A stretch of 64,000 nucleotides of DNA, from contig JBAZNL010000005.1 of assembly GCA_041649275.1 (NCBI GenBank), forward strand, positions 23,260 through 87,259, written 5' to 3'. This DNA comes from Candidatus Izemoplasmatales bacterium. GTDB taxonomy: Bacteria; Bacillota_I; Bacilli_A; Izemoplasmatales; Hujiaoplasmataceae. The position numbers were made by a program, and so were the translations under genes. A model generated the notes under the pieces. That model did not search any database and had not been told where the DNA came from. It saw only the letters and a list, made by a program, of their open reading frames with translations. Below are positions 49,934 through 60,250 of the stretch, piece after piece. The number at the start of each line of letters is the position of its first letter. Position 1 is the first letter of the stretch.

Positions 49934-52405
49934 ATGCCAAGAAAAATCCTCGTCGTCGGCGGCGTCGCGGGCGGCGCGACCGTCGCCGCGCGCCTTCGCC
50001 GTGTCGACGAAACCGCTTCGATCGTCGTGATCGAGCGCGGCGAATACATTTCGTTCGCCAACTGCGGTCTGCCCTACTACATCGGCGGCGTCATCCGCAA
50101 CCGCGAGAGCCTCATCGTCCAGTCGGTCGAGGAGATGACCGCCAAGTTCTCCCTCGACATCCGCACCCTCGAGGAGGTCGCATCGATCGACCGCGCGAAC
50201 CATGCGGTCACGATCCGGAAGGCGGACGGCTCGACCTACGTCGAGACCTACGACAAGCTCGTGCTCTCGACCGGCGCGGCGCCGGTCTTCCCGCCGATCC
50301 CGGGGATCCGCGACGCGAAGAACCTCTTCACGCTCCGCACGATCCCGGACACCGACGCGATCCATGCGTTCGTCGAGACGAAGAAACCGCGCCGCGCGGC
50401 CGTCATCGGCGGCGGCTTCATCGGCCTCGAGATGGCCGAGAACCTGCACCGCCTCGGCATCGACGTCACGATCGTCGAGATGGCCGACCAGGTGATGGCG
50501 CCCGTCGACTACGAGATGGCGGCGATCGTCCACCAGCACATCGCCGACCAGGGCGTCACCCTGATCCTCAAGGACGGTGTCAAGGCCTTCGAAGCCGAAG
50601 GCGGACGCGTCGTGCTTGCGAGCGGACGCGTCGTCGAGACCGACCTCGTCATCTTCGCCGTCGGCGTCCGTCCCGAGAACCAGCTCGCCAAGGCGGCCGG
50701 ACTCGCGCTCGGCGCCCGCGGGGGCATCGTCACCGACGCCCGCATGAAGACCTCCGATCCCGACGTCTACGCCGTCGGCGACGCCGCCGAGATCACCGAC
50801 TATGTCGGCGGCGGAAGGACGATGATCGCCCTCGCCGGCCCCGCCAACAAGCAGGCGCGGATCGTCGCCGACGACATCTGCGGGATCGAGGACCGCTACG
50901 AAGGCGCCCTCGGAACCGCGGTCGCGAAGGTCTTCGACCTCACCGTCGCCTCCACCGGCCTGAACGAAAAAGCGCTGAAGGCGCAAAACCTCCCCTATCG
51001 GGCGCTCCATACCCATCCGGGTTCGCACGCCGGCTACTATCCCGGCGCCGAGACGATTTCGATGAAGCTCCTCTTCCATCCCGAGACCGGCGCGATCTAC
51101 GGCGCCCAGGCCGTCGGCGGCGAAGGCGGATGCAAGCGCATCGACGTGATCGCGACGGCGATCTACGCGAAGCTGAAGGTCTCCGACCTCGCGGACCTCG
51201 ACCTCGCCTACGCCCCGCCGTACTCGTCGGCGAAGGATCCGGTGAACATGCTCGGCTACTACGGCGAGAACGTCCTGTCCGGCCTCGACGCCACCTACCA
51301 GTGGCACGAGGTCCCGGCGCTTTCGGAAGCCGGCGCGTTCTTCCTCGACGTCCGCGAACCGGTCGAGTTCGAACTCGGCGCGATCCCCGGCGCGGTGAAC
51401 ATCCCGCTCGGATCGATCCGCGAACGGATCGGCGAACTGCCGAAGGACCGGACGATCCACGTCTACTGCCTTTCCGGGATCCGTTCCCACTCCGCCCTCC
51501 GCATTCTCGCCCAGAACGGCTTCGCGGTCAAGAACCTGGACGGCGGATACAAGACCTGGCAGTGCCTCTACGGCACCTGCGAACCGGCCGTCAAGGCCGA
51601 GATCGAAGACTCGGGCGCGATGAAGCCCGAACTCGTGAAGGAGGTCCAAGCGACCATGAAGGAAGCCGACGTCATCCTCAAGGTCGACGCCTGCGGGCTC
51701 CAGTGCCCCGGCCCGATCGTCCAGCTCTACAAGGCGATGAAGGACATGAAGGAAGGCCAGGTCCTCGAGATCACGGCCACCGATCCCGGCTTCCTCAAGG
51801 ACATCGGGGCGTGGGCCGCGAAGACCGGCAACACCCTCATCTCCGCCGGCGCCGAAGGCAAGGTCGTCACCGCCAAGCTCCAGAAGGGCGCCGCCGACAT
51901 CGCCAAAAACAAGGACGTCGCCGTCTCCGAATCGAAGAACGGGACCACGATCGTGGTCTTCTCGCAGGACCTCGACAAGGCGATCGCCGCCTTCATCATC
52001 GCTTCCGGCGCCGCCTCGATGGGCAAGAAGGTCTCGCTCTTCTTCACCTTCTGGGGTCTCAACATCCTCCGCAAGCCGAAGCGCGTCAAGGTGAAGAAGA
52101 CCTTCATCGAGCGGATGTTCGGGTTCATGATGCCGCGCGGCGTCGACAGGCTTTCGATCTCCAACATGAACATGGCCGGCATGGGTCCGATGATGATCAA
52201 GGGCATCATGAAGAAGAAGAACGTCGAATCGCTCCAGTCGCTGATGGCGAACGCGCGGGCGATGGGCGTGAAGATCATCGCCTGCGCGATGTCGATGGAC
52301 ATCATGGGCATCAAGAAGGAAGAGCTGATCGACGGCATCGAGATCGCCGGCGTCGCGACCTATCTCGGCGACACGACCGAGGCGAACCACAACCTCTTCA
52401 TCTGA
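49934..52405 (+). CDS. FAD-dependent CoA-disulfide reductase fused to rhodanese, TusA and DsrE domains
   Basis: 823 residues. Domains in order: FAD/NAD(P) disulfide reductase (1-440) with GGVAGGATVAARLRR, the redox Cys in FANCGLPYYIGG and NAD site IGGGFIGLEMAEN; rhodanese (about 455-545) with active Cys in VYCLSGIRSH; TusA/SirA (about 575-640) with CGLQCPGPIVQL; and DsrE/F-like (about 665-823), with a Cys in IIACAMSMDI. Such fusions move sulfane sulfur between CoA persulfide and protein acceptors in anaerobes and may protect thiols or recycle polysulfide. A single-gene unit with its own promoter and terminator. Confidence 0.92.
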   Translation: MPRKILVVGGVAGGATVAARLRRVDETASIVVIERGEYISFANCGLPYYIGGVIRNRESLIVQSVEEMTAKFSLDIRTLEEVASIDRANHAVTIRKADGSTYVETYDKLVLSTGAAPVFPPIPGIRDAKNLFTLRTIPDTDAIHAFVETKKPRRAAVIGGGFIGLEMAENLHRLGIDVTIVEMADQVMAPVDYEMAAIVHQHIADQGVTLILKDGVKAFEAEGGRVVLASGRVVETDLVIFAVGVRPENQLAKAAGLALGARGGIVTDARMKTSDPDVYAVGDAAEITDYVGGGRTMIALAGPANKQARIVADDICGIEDRYEGALGTAVAKVFDLTVASTGLNEKALKAQNLPYRALHTHPGSHAGYYPGAETISMKLLFHPETGAIYGAQAVGGEGGCKRIDVIATAIYAKLKVSDLADLDLAYAPPYSSAKDPVNMLGYYGENVLSGLDATYQWHEVPALSEAGAFFLDVREPVEFELGAIPGAVNIPLGSIRERIGELPKDRTIHVYCLSGIRSHSALRILAQNGFAVKNLDGGYKTWQCLYGTCEPAVKAEIEDSGAMKPELVKEVQATMKEADVILKVDACGLQCPGPIVQLYKAMKDMKEGQVLEITATDPGFLKDIGAWAAKTGNTLISAGAEGKVVTAKLQKGAADIAKNKDVAVSESKNGTTIVVFSQDLDKAIAAFIIASGAASMGKKVSLFFTFWGLNILRKPKRVKVKKTFIERMFGFMMPRGVDRLSISNMNMAGMGPMMIKGIMKKKNVESLQSLMANARAMGVKIIACAMSMDIMGIKKEELIDGIEIAGVATYLGDTTEANHNLFI

Positions 52406-52413
52406 AGCGAAAG

Positions 52414-52455
52414 AAAATCCTTCCATGCGGCGATGCCGTCGCGGAAGGATTTTTT
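52414..52455 (+). terminator. Terminator after the fusion gene
   Basis: AAAATCCTTCC pairs with GGAAGGATTTTT around an 18-nt loop. It marks the edge of the GC-rich chromosome part. Confidence 0.88.
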
Positions 52456-52503
52456 CGACCCAGTCAATGGCAGGGGATGTCCTGACAGACGAGGTGCGTG
52501 GTG

Positions 52504-52764
52504 TTACCCTGATTGCTCGAAAATATGCCGGAAAATATAGGGAAGTAACATATTTTCGGCCAAAATATGTTCTGTCAGACAACGTTTAAATATAGGCGTA
52601 AACATATTTTCACGTAAATGTTGTGACAACCATGTTGAGTGGTTTTACCCTGATTGCTCGAAAATATGCCGTAAAATATAGTGCAGTAACATATTTTTGG
52701 GCGAAATATGTTTCTACACTCCAGACCCGTTGTGCTGATGTAACATATTTTGACCGAATATGTT
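52504..52764. repeat. AT-rich direct repeats with AACATATT palindromes
   Basis: Two ~68-bp direct copies start at 52504 and 52645 (141 bp apart), both opening with TTACCCTGATTGCTCGAAAA and each ending in an inverted repeat: AACATATTTT/AAAATATGTT (52547-52571) and AACATATTT/AAATATGTT (52688-52712). A third palindrome (AACATATT/AATATGTT, 52742-52764) and a partial one near 52600-52622 follow. No gene lies here. They coincide with the shift from GC-rich to AT-rich sequence and may be protein binding or recombination sites. Confidence 0.8.
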
Positions 52765-52820
52765 TATAAATACAGCTAATAATATGGAAGTAAAGATTGT
52801 TTTTTCAAAATCAACCCAGC

Positions 52821-53426
52821 TCAGTTAGCGATTGTTTTTAACAAGCTTCTAAATTTAAATGCAATGTACCATCTCGTCTCAGTATCCGAATAATTGTCCC
52901 CCCACATTACCCAATATCCTACATTTCCCACGACCGAATCTGAATGATAGTAATATGTGTTCGGTTCATCATCTATATTGTTGTCAAACAATTCTTGGTA
53001 CGTGTCTGAACTTCCTTGAAAATCAAATGCAACTAGTTCATTAACCTCGGTAATAAAAGACAAAATAGCTTGATACTTTGAAAAATCGAGTAGGTTGTTT
53101 TTATCGAAATTAAAGTAGAAGAATTCCGATCGAAAAGCTCCGAATCCACCAGTGTCATTTAGAAAATGAAATATGACTAATTCATCATCATTGTAATATG
53201 ATATGCTAAATCTGTTAACATCATCAACAATGACCATTCGAGTAAAATCAAAGCCATAATCGCTCACTAACGAACTAATATTATCTAGATAGTAGTTATA
53301 GTATCCATCCATAAAATCCGTATCAGTGATATCCCAACAGCTTGAGTCTCTATACTGACTATCAAAACATCCCGCACAAGATATACTGACTAGTATAAGT
53401 ATCAGAATGCTGACTATCCTTTTCAT
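52821..53426 (-). CDS. Small lipoprotein behind the RHS gene, candidate immunity protein
   Basis: 201 residues. A lipoprotein signal peptide with ISCAGC (Cys about residue 19-20) is followed by a Tyr/Asp/Phe-rich domain with no family I recognise. AT-rich codon use matches the RHS gene. It is 17 bases downstream of the RHS gene on the same strand, the position usually held by the immunity gene of a polymorphic toxin. Export would fit a toxin that acts outside or at the membrane. This is inferred from position only. Confidence 0.6.
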   Translation of the reverse strand: MKRIVSILILILVSISCAGCFDSQYRDSSCWDITDTDFMDGYYNYYLDNISSLVSDYGFDFTRMVIVDDVNRFSISYYNDDELVIFHFLNDTGGFGAFRSEFFYFNFDKNNLLDFSKYQAILSFITEVNELVAFDFQGSSDTYQELFDNNIDDEPNTYYYHSDSVVGNVGYWVMWGDNYSDTETRWYIAFKFRSLLKTIAN

Positions 53427-53443
53427 TTACTTCACCTCCCCCA

Positions 53444-56400
53444 CTAAGGTATCATATTTCCAAAGAACCTAAATATAAAGGTACGTGCTGTTTGGGGATT
53501 TTCAAAATCTACGTACTTAGTATTTGATGAAGGAAACTCATTATCCGAAATTCCTAACCAATCATGAAAGAAATAATATGCTTGATCATGGTAGTTAAAT
53601 TCCCTAAGCATTTGTCCTTCGGTCCAGTTCTCGCATAATGAACCTGCGTTATCTCCATATTCACGCAGATACCTTATATATGCAAGTTTTTCAGCCTCAC
53701 TCAACCCAATAGTATTTCCGTCAGCAATAACTGAAGAGTATTCTTCACTCGTCATTGCGCCTATATCATTATTGTCATCAATGAAATTTTCAGTTTGAAC
53801 TATTTCGGATATATTTGAAGCAACAGCGTATATAACTGTTGCTGCGGCTACAACTCCAATCCCAACGGCAGCAATGGCCACAGCTACAACTGCAACAACA
53901 GCCACAGCAACAAGTGCAAGTTTCAACCAACTTGGTATATAACCTGTTATGTCTATATACATTACTGGATTGTTAGCACAGTAGGTGTACATGTTGGTAG
54001 AAAGAATGTTCCCTGTTTCTCCAAGCAAGCCGTCCCCATTGAGGAATCTGCCAATCTGAGGATTGTAGTAGCGGCTGTTAAGGTAATACATCCCGATATC
54101 GGAGTCATAACGATATCCTCGATACGTATAAGGATTGTAGAAGGATACTATGCCTCCTGATGTGTCTGAAACAACAGTCGTATTGCCATAGGCGTCATAA
54201 CGGTATTTCACGATCGCCGCGAAGGATTCGTCGACGATGGTCGTGATGTCGCCCTGCTGATTGCGAAGATAGAAGTATTCTTGCCCCGGAGTGGAGTCGT
54301 TGACGTTCAAATCGCCGTTGAAACTGATGATCTTCCCATCGTAATCGTATGTGAAGAGCAACCCATAGGTTCCATTGGTTTCATAGACGACCTTGTCATC
54401 GATTAATTCGTAGTCGATCCGTTCCGTTTGCGACCAAGCGTAGTTCACCCAGGACGATTTGATTTTCGCCGTTCGATAGCCTTGATCATTGTACTCGAAA
54501 TCGACTTTGTATAATGGGCCATACGATCCGATCATCACAATAGAGGCGAGTTGCCTGCCATCCCACACCAAGGATGCATAATTGTATGTCGTGCTGTTGA
54601 ACTTGAAATTGGTGATCTGCGTCGGATTTCCTTGCCCGTCATAAGTCAATACATGGGAAACGGAATTCCCACCAACCATTGTAACATAACTTGCGAGTTG
54701 ATCCAACCATCCGGTCGAATATTGATAGGTCGTAGATGCCGATGCGGCGATCGTGCTCGTTGCAAGATGGCCGACGTTGAATCGAACGTTGAAGCTTACA
54801 TCGATGCCGTATGTCGGCGATTCCGCCGTATACGTTGCTGTATAGAATCCTTTCCTCAGCGTGTCGAAGTTCGTCGATTGTATATCGGTCTCTGCCGTAT
54901 AATAGACGCCGGTCGAGTCGTCCTTATATCGGAACGTCAATGTCGGATAGTCACCACCGATTTCCGCGGACTTGACGGTGGTATACGGATAAATGCTGTT
55001 GTAGTAAGGGATTACTGATCGGGAGCCGTTGTTCACCAAGGAAGACCCGGGAACGCTTGGTGCGGTTGTACGATACGCAAGGTTCGAAGCTGTATAATAC
55101 TGATAAACCGATGTTCTATTCCCTCTGCTGTCGTAACTGTAAACGGTCGAGTATGTTCCGGTTCCCACAACATAATAATCTTCTATCACCAGTTGATTAA
55201 GCTCGTCATACTGGTAATAATTCGTCGTTTTCAGCGTCGTTCCTTCGCTATACGAAACTTGAATGATGTTCCCAAGCTCGTCATACAAATAGGAGTATGT
55301 ATATTCGGTACCCGTGATGTCGATAATGTCATATTCGATCTTTGATACTCTCGTCGTGTTTCCGACGAATGTGAACTTCTGCTGAATCTCAACGCTATCA
55401 ATCAAGAGTGAGATGTAACTTAGTCGATATAATCCCTCTACCTCGTAATGATAATTTTTCAAAATATCATTTCCGGATATCGTGTCATACTCCGTATTAT
55501 CATACAGAGACGAAATCTGGGTGCAGACATCCTCTTCATCATATAGGAAACATTCGTTGTAGCGATAATTCGTTGTGCTTTCGGTATCGTTGATGTCAAA
55601 ATGAAGGGACGTAAGATTCCCTTGATCATCATAAATGTAGTCTGTATCATTTCCAGATTCGTCGGTCACATGAACAAGTTGATTGGATGAATTATACGTA
55701 TAATACTCGCTGCCGGCAATCACACCGTTTCGATAGACCGAATAAACCGCAATCCGACCAAACTGATCATACTCATACCCAAACCGCGTCACAAAGTTGG
55801 TTGGTGATGTCGAGTTGGCAAATTGAATTTGCGATATTTGATTTAGGTCGTTGTAGATAAGTTTGATGATATCGCCATTGCCGTATGTTTGCGTTGACAT
55901 CAATCCTGAATAATATGTGCCATCCATTTCGTAAGTATATGTCATCAACGGCTGAGTATTGACATATACCGTTTCCATTCGCCCTTGTGAATCGTAAGTG
56001 ATGTGATATGAGAAGTTGGTGTCAAGGATGATGTAAGACAAACGATCTGATGTATCGTAAATATACTCAACCTTTGCATCAGTTGATGATTCTGGATCGG
56101 TGTACTCGCCAACTGAACGCACTTCGCTTAACGTACCGTCATTATTATAAATGTAATGAGTGTCCTGTCCTTTTGCATTTTCGATAGCTGTGAGTAATCC
56201 GGTTAGGTAATCATTGGTATACTCTGTCGTCTTTCCGAATTCATCTGTTGTCGATCCAACATATTGAGATAGATGAACGAATGCAGTTGACGTCGTAAAA
56301 TAATCGTCCTCATCGCCCACCCGCATTGAAGATACTTGTCCGTAGCTGTTGTACGTTGGAGTAGAACTGACGTTGTTATATCCGACTTGATCTACAACAT

Positions 56401-59400
56401 TGTCATTATCTGAGGATACTTCCACGATCGTTCCGTCAGGCATCGTAATTTGCTCTGGATTTTTTCGGAAATGCAGCGTATCATCGTAAGAGTATTCGGT
56501 GACATCGCCCGTTGAGGTTATGATTCGTTCAATTTGACCTTGGCTATTATACTCGTAGTTTGTTGAGTCGCTTTCGAGGAAAATTTGTGCACCGTCAAAA
56601 TTAACCTGCCCTTCGCCTTGATACTCGATGAACAGATTCACAAATCTGAAGTACCCCTCTGGAACAGGAATGGTCGCATATGTATACTGCCATCCAATGA
56701 CGGATGGATCAAAATTCACATAGGATCGTCCAACTAGCAAATCACCAGTTGTTTCCGGGCCGTATTGTCCGACATTCGACATGAAATCGACACGGATGCG
56801 AAAGTACCGATAGTTTTGGTCCAGATAGGCGCCTGACGATAATGTCGTCGGAGTCCCGTTTGAATAAGCCCAACCGCCAACGATCATCTCTCCACGTTGG
56901 TGGAGATATGTCGTATCCGCATATTGTTGCATGAATGCCGTCGCCCATCTGGCTTCGGTGGCGCTACCGTCTATGATCGCTCCATAATCGCCTAGAATGT
57001 CTTCATAGATTCCATCAGTAAATGAACTGATCGGTACTCGATCGACTTGAACAAAGCTCGTGTACCAACCCGCAAAGTTTCCACTCGTATCACCAACCTC
57101 GAATGATGGATTATCCAACATATTTGCTCGAGTATCAATAAATCCTTCCACGATTTGGAAATTATCGTAATATGCATGCCCATATGCGTGATTGAATAGC
57201 GATATGGTCACAGGCGTGTTCTCGGCTGTCACATAGAACGTAATTCCTATATCCGACCATTCACCATTATTGTCGATGAAGTCGCTCTCTTCTTCGATCG
57301 ATTGCCAAGTGACGGACGCGTACACCAAGACGTCAGAATCGGTCTCGTTTTTAATGAATCCAATCAGCGAATACGCTCCTATATCCAGCGTTACTGTCTG
57401 TTCAAGATGAACGTCATCGGTTGAGTCCCCAACATTGATCTCGCCCGCATAGCCACCCATAAGGGCTTCTTCTTCATCGCGTAGATATTCGGCCTCCACC
57501 GAAGCGCCACCTTGGGCGTCGATCATTAATTCCCAATCGCAGCCATCGGATAATGTATTGTATTCAAATCCTGAATTTATGATTGGATTGTAATTCGTGA
57601 GTTGAGGATTCGATTTCGAGACTAACTTATGATTGTTTTGGTAGTTAGGCGTGCCATCCGATTGAGTATAGATGCCGTTATATGTCGTGATGTCACTGAA
57701 AAGGTTGATGTAGTGGAAAAACTGCGTATTGCTATTGCTATCGATGATGTTGACTGTGTGCCCATAATCATCGAATTTGTAAATGACATAATCATCCGGG
57801 TCTTCGCTACCAGAATCCCTTGTGATGGTTGTTATCTTCTGTGCATAGGTGTATGTGACGAGTCCAAAAGCGCTCGTGTCGTAAGCCGATGAAATCGTCG
57901 CCACTTTATGAGTAGCGGAGAACGAATATACGATATGTTCTTCTGAAGGAATTAACGCCCCTGTCAGTCTGTATGAGGTATCATAAACATAATTCACCTC
58001 ATCATAGGTCGTCATGGTTTCACTCGAAAGATAGTTTTTCCTGTATTGCACGACGTTCGGAGCGAATCCGGATATCGAATCGTTGTCAAAGTACAATACT
58101 GTTTCGAGATCTCTCAATGATCCATTCGTCTGCTTCACTTTCAATGTTGCACTTTCCAAAACACCTGCTACCGAATATGTTATGACGATTTGGTTCCCAG
58201 ATTGATCTGTAATCTGCGTTACTTTATCTAGGGCGGATGAATTTCGAGCTATTGTCAATGATAGACTTGTAGCGGGATCCAAAATGCTATCAAGATAATA
58301 ATCTGTTCCGAAGTTATATTTAACTTGATCATCAGTCAAAATATACTGGTTACCAAAGTATCCGTAAGCATATGCTCTTACAAGCACATTCCCTGAGCCG
58401 TCTTCCGCCAAATAACAATAATCCACCTCGGGTAAGGCGGGATTGATTCGTTCATCGCAACTTGACTGAGCGTGATAATAGACCTTGTTCCCAGTGTAGT
58501 CTGTCAAATAGTAGAGCGCAAGAGTACTGTCATATCCTAGTTTATTGTTATAGTTGATATTCCATCCCTTTCCATAACCCACATCAGTAGTTCTCGCGAG
58601 AATATTGTATGCGAATGAAAGAGAGAGAGATTGCTTGTCGGTGCCGAATGCAATATCGTCCCGAACATAAGTCAAATAACCGGTTCTGTCCGAAACGTAC
58701 CCAGTTCCTGCGAGTCCGACATCTTGAGAACTATATGTCCAAAAGTCTTTTAATCCCGCGGGATCTATATATCCGATTTCGACGACGGGTTTTAATCCTG
58801 CAACATCATCGTATCCTAGAGAATATACCCGATTGTTCGCGCCGAAATCGTACTTGTCTTTGATTGTGAATCCTTTTGTCGTTGTGGAGCCAGTTGCTTG
58901 CCAGGCGATGACAGCGGAAGTAATATCAAATATATACTTGCCATTCGTATCTGTCACATGAAAATCCGTCATACTTGTTGAATGACTAGGTTTTGTGTTC
59001 CAAGTAACGGTTGAAGACGTGAAAGTTGTGTTGTTCGCGTATAGACCAATGACTCTTCCGGCGGTATAGTTTGCCGTATCTCTCGACAGGGTAAGGTATG
59101 AGTAGGTGATGACTTTATCCATCACGCTTGTCGGTAATATAAAGTATAACAACCCTCTATACTCTGCCGTTGATGTCGTGCCGGAGATCCAAATGTAATC
59201 ACTCGTCGAATAGTTCGTAGTCGGGTTGGCTTCTGACACATATGTGTCATAAATCGACATCGATTGAACCGCGCTGCTAATTATCGGGTCTATTGTAACA
59301 GGATAGACCGCGGTTTTCATCCATTCATCATCTGGAATGATTGTGACGGAATATTCGCCTTTCTTGACTTCTTGTACGACAAGAGCAACTTTGTCGGATG

Positions 59401-60250
59401 CATTCGATGCGCTATCGTACATCACCAACGGATCAAAATGAAATACTTCCTCACCTTCAGAAGTAACAAACGCATAATTCGTCTCGTCAGTTATAACCAA
59501 CAAGAGTTTTCCTGTCGTATACGTAAATGATAAAGAGAAATTCGTGATATACCGATCAACGATGATGTTTTCTTTGACTGAGTCACTATTGACAGTATAC
59601 TGGATGTCAACGCCAACGAATACATCGTCATAAAAAACGCTTCTGGATATCTTCGTCAATTGCTTTATGTCTTCGGACGGTGCTACGTCTGTTGAGATCG
59701 TCGATGAGGTCCGTTTTGCTCCCTCGATTTCCCACTCGATATCATAATCGGAGAGTGACAACTTGATTGGTTTGTTCGAATCCAGCTTATTCGGAAAACG
59801 AATACCGATTTCGTTAGCGAGGTTAGCGTATGAGTCGCTTTCGACATCGTATATAAGAGTGTTGTCGATATCCTTGTACACGCCGTTGCTCAGATAATGG
59901 ATCACTTCATCATATATCGCAACGATGTAAGTTCCGTCCTTCTTGATAAATGTCTTTGTATTCGGAGAGCGGAGATCGACGATTTCTGACTTGATATCGA
60001 CCGCTGAAACATCAAAATCCTCATCCTCAGTAGTCCTGTAGACGACCTTGTCGTCCTCTTCATTCTCAACATCCTGGGTTTGTTCAGTGAAATCATACAC
60101 ATTCCCATACACGCGTTGAACTGGAACACAGGAACTGCCGATGGTGAAAATCACAAGTAGAATCGCCACAAACTTAGCAATTCGCTTTTGAATCGCGGAC
60201 AACAAAAGATAGTATTCGTTGCTCATGGTTCTATTGAACATATTCTTCAT
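53444..60250 (-). CDS. RHS/YD-repeat surface protein with DNRLRE domain and C-terminal tip
   Basis: 2268 residues. A signal-type hydrophobic segment (about 25-45) suggests export. A DNRLRE domain with SIYDTYVSEANPTTNYST follows near residues 325-480. A region with carbohydrate-binding-like segments (about 880-1230, for example NLLDNPSFEVGD-like repeats) lies before long arrays of YD repeats (Y-x-YDxxG). The RHS core ends with RYYNPQIGRFLNGDG and NMYTYCANNPVMYIDITGY (about 2100). A variable tip of ~165 residues follows, starting with a hydrophobic stretch (VAVVAVVAVAIAAVGIG) and then unrecognised sequence. It is a candidate toxin-delivery or adhesion protein. AT-rich composition unlike its neighbours suggests acquisition. 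Confidence 0.88.
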   Translation of the reverse strand: MKNMFNRTMSNEYYLLLSAIQKRIAKFVAILLVIFTIGSSCVPVQRVYGNVYDFTEQTQDVENEEDDKVVYRTTEDEDFDVSAVDIKSEIVDLRSPNTKTFIKKDGTYIVAIYDEVIHYLSNGVYKDIDNTLIYDVESDSYANLANEIGIRFPNKLDSNKPIKLSLSDYDIEWEIEGAKRTSSTISTDVAPSEDIKQLTKISRSVFYDDVFVGVDIQYTVNSDSVKENIIVDRYITNFSLSFTYTTGKLLLVITDETNYAFVTSEGEEVFHFDPLVMYDSASNASDKVALVVQEVKKGEYSVTIIPDDEWMKTAVYPVTIDPIISSAVQSMSIYDTYVSEANPTTNYSTSDYIWISGTTSTAEYRGLLYFILPTSVMDKVITYSYLTLSRDTANYTAGRVIGLYANNTTFTSSTVTWNTKPSHSTSMTDFHVTDTNGKYIFDITSAVIAWQATGSTTTKGFTIKDKYDFGANNRVYSLGYDDVAGLKPVVEIGYIDPAGLKDFWTYSSQDVGLAGTGYVSDRTGYLTYVRDDIAFGTDKQSLSLSFAYNILARTTDVGYGKGWNINYNNKLGYDSTLALYYLTDYTGNKVYYHAQSSCDERINPALPEVDYCYLAEDGSGNVLVRAYAYGYFGNQYILTDDQVKYNFGTDYYLDSILDPATSLSLTIARNSSALDKVTQITDQSGNQIVITYSVAGVLESATLKVKQTNGSLRDLETVLYFDNDSISGFAPNVVQYRKNYLSSETMTTYDEVNYVYDTSYRLTGALIPSEEHIVYSFSATHKVATISSAYDTSAFGLVTYTYAQKITTITRDSGSEDPDDYVIYKFDDYGHTVNIIDSNSNTQFFHYINLFSDITTYNGIYTQSDGTPNYQNNHKLVSKSNPQLTNYNPIINSGFEYNTLSDGCDWELMIDAQGGASVEAEYLRDEEEALMGGYAGEINVGDSTDDVHLEQTVTLDIGAYSLIGFIKNETDSDVLVYASVTWQSIEEESDFIDNNGEWSDIGITFYVTAENTPVTISLFNHAYGHAYYDNFQIVEGFIDTRANMLDNPSFEVGDTSGNFAGWYTSFVQVDRVPISSFTDGIYEDILGDYGAIIDGSATEARWATAFMQQYADTTYLHQRGEMIVGGWAYSNGTPTTLSSGAYLDQNYRYFRIRVDFMSNVGQYGPETTGDLLVGRSYVNFDPSVIGWQYTYATIPVPEGYFRFVNLFIEYQGEGQVNFDGAQIFLESDSTNYEYNSQGQIERIITSTGDVTEYSYDDTLHFRKNPEQITMPDGTIVEVSSDNDNVVDQVGYNNVSSTPTYNSYGQVSSMRVGDEDDYFTTSTAFVHLSQYVGSTTDEFGKTTEYTNDYLTGLLTAIENAKGQDTHYIYNNDGTLSEVRSVGEYTDPESSTDAKVEYIYDTSDRLSYIILDTNFSYHITYDSQGRMETVYVNTQPLMTYTYEMDGTYYSGLMSTQTYGNGDIIKLIYNDLNQISQIQFANSTSPTNFVTRFGYEYDQFGRIAVYSVYRNGVIAGSEYYTYNSSNQLVHVTDESGNDTDYIYDDQGNLTSLHFDINDTESTTNYRYNECFLYDEEDVCTQISSLYDNTEYDTISGNDILKNYHYEVEGLYRLSYISLLIDSVEIQQKFTFVGNTTRVSKIEYDIIDITGTEYTYSYLYDELGNIIQVSYSEGTTLKTTNYYQYDELNQLVIEDYYVVGTGTYSTVYSYDSRGNRTSVYQYYTASNLAYRTTAPSVPGSSLVNNGSRSVIPYYNSIYPYTTVKSAEIGGDYPTLTFRYKDDSTGVYYTAETDIQSTNFDTLRKGFYTATYTAESPTYGIDVSFNVRFNVGHLATSTIAASASTTYQYSTGWLDQLASYVTMVGGNSVSHVLTYDGQGNPTQITNFKFNSTTYNYASLVWDGRQLASIVMIGSYGPLYKVDFEYNDQGYRTAKIKSSWVNYAWSQTERIDYELIDDKVVYETNGTYGLLFTYDYDGKIISFNGDLNVNDSTPGQEYFYLRNQQGDITTIVDESFAAIVKYRYDAYGNTTVVSDTSGGIVSFYNPYTYRGYRYDSDIGMYYLNSRYYNPQIGRFLNGDGLLGETGNILSTNMYTYCANNPVMYIDITGYIPSWLKLALVAVAVVAVVAVAIAAVGIGVVAAATVIYAVASNISEIVQTENFIDDNNDIGAMTSEEYSSVIADGNTIGLSEAEKLAYIRYLREYGDNAGSLCENWTEGQMLREFNYHDQAYYFFHDWLGISDNEFPSSNTKYVDFENPQTARTFIFRFFGNMIP
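54719..55289 (-). repeat. RHS-core repeat, left arm of a long inverted repeat
   Basis: This part of the RHS gene (about residues 1655-1844) matches 63430-64000 in opposite orientation over at least 571 bp with no insertions or deletions (coordinates add to 118719). Differences concentrate in the half nearest residue 1655. The match reaches the window's edge, so the repeat may be longer. Confidence 0.93.

Noticed and set aside
52504..52764. CRISPR array
   Set aside because: Only two long direct copies exist, with a related, not unique, spacer between them, and no cas genes are in the window.
54551..55018. Plus-strand open frame of 155 codons inside the RHS gene, and its mirror at 63701-63997
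   Set aside because: The same frame appears antisense in both RHS copies simply because the copies are nearly identical; it has no ribosome site or domain.
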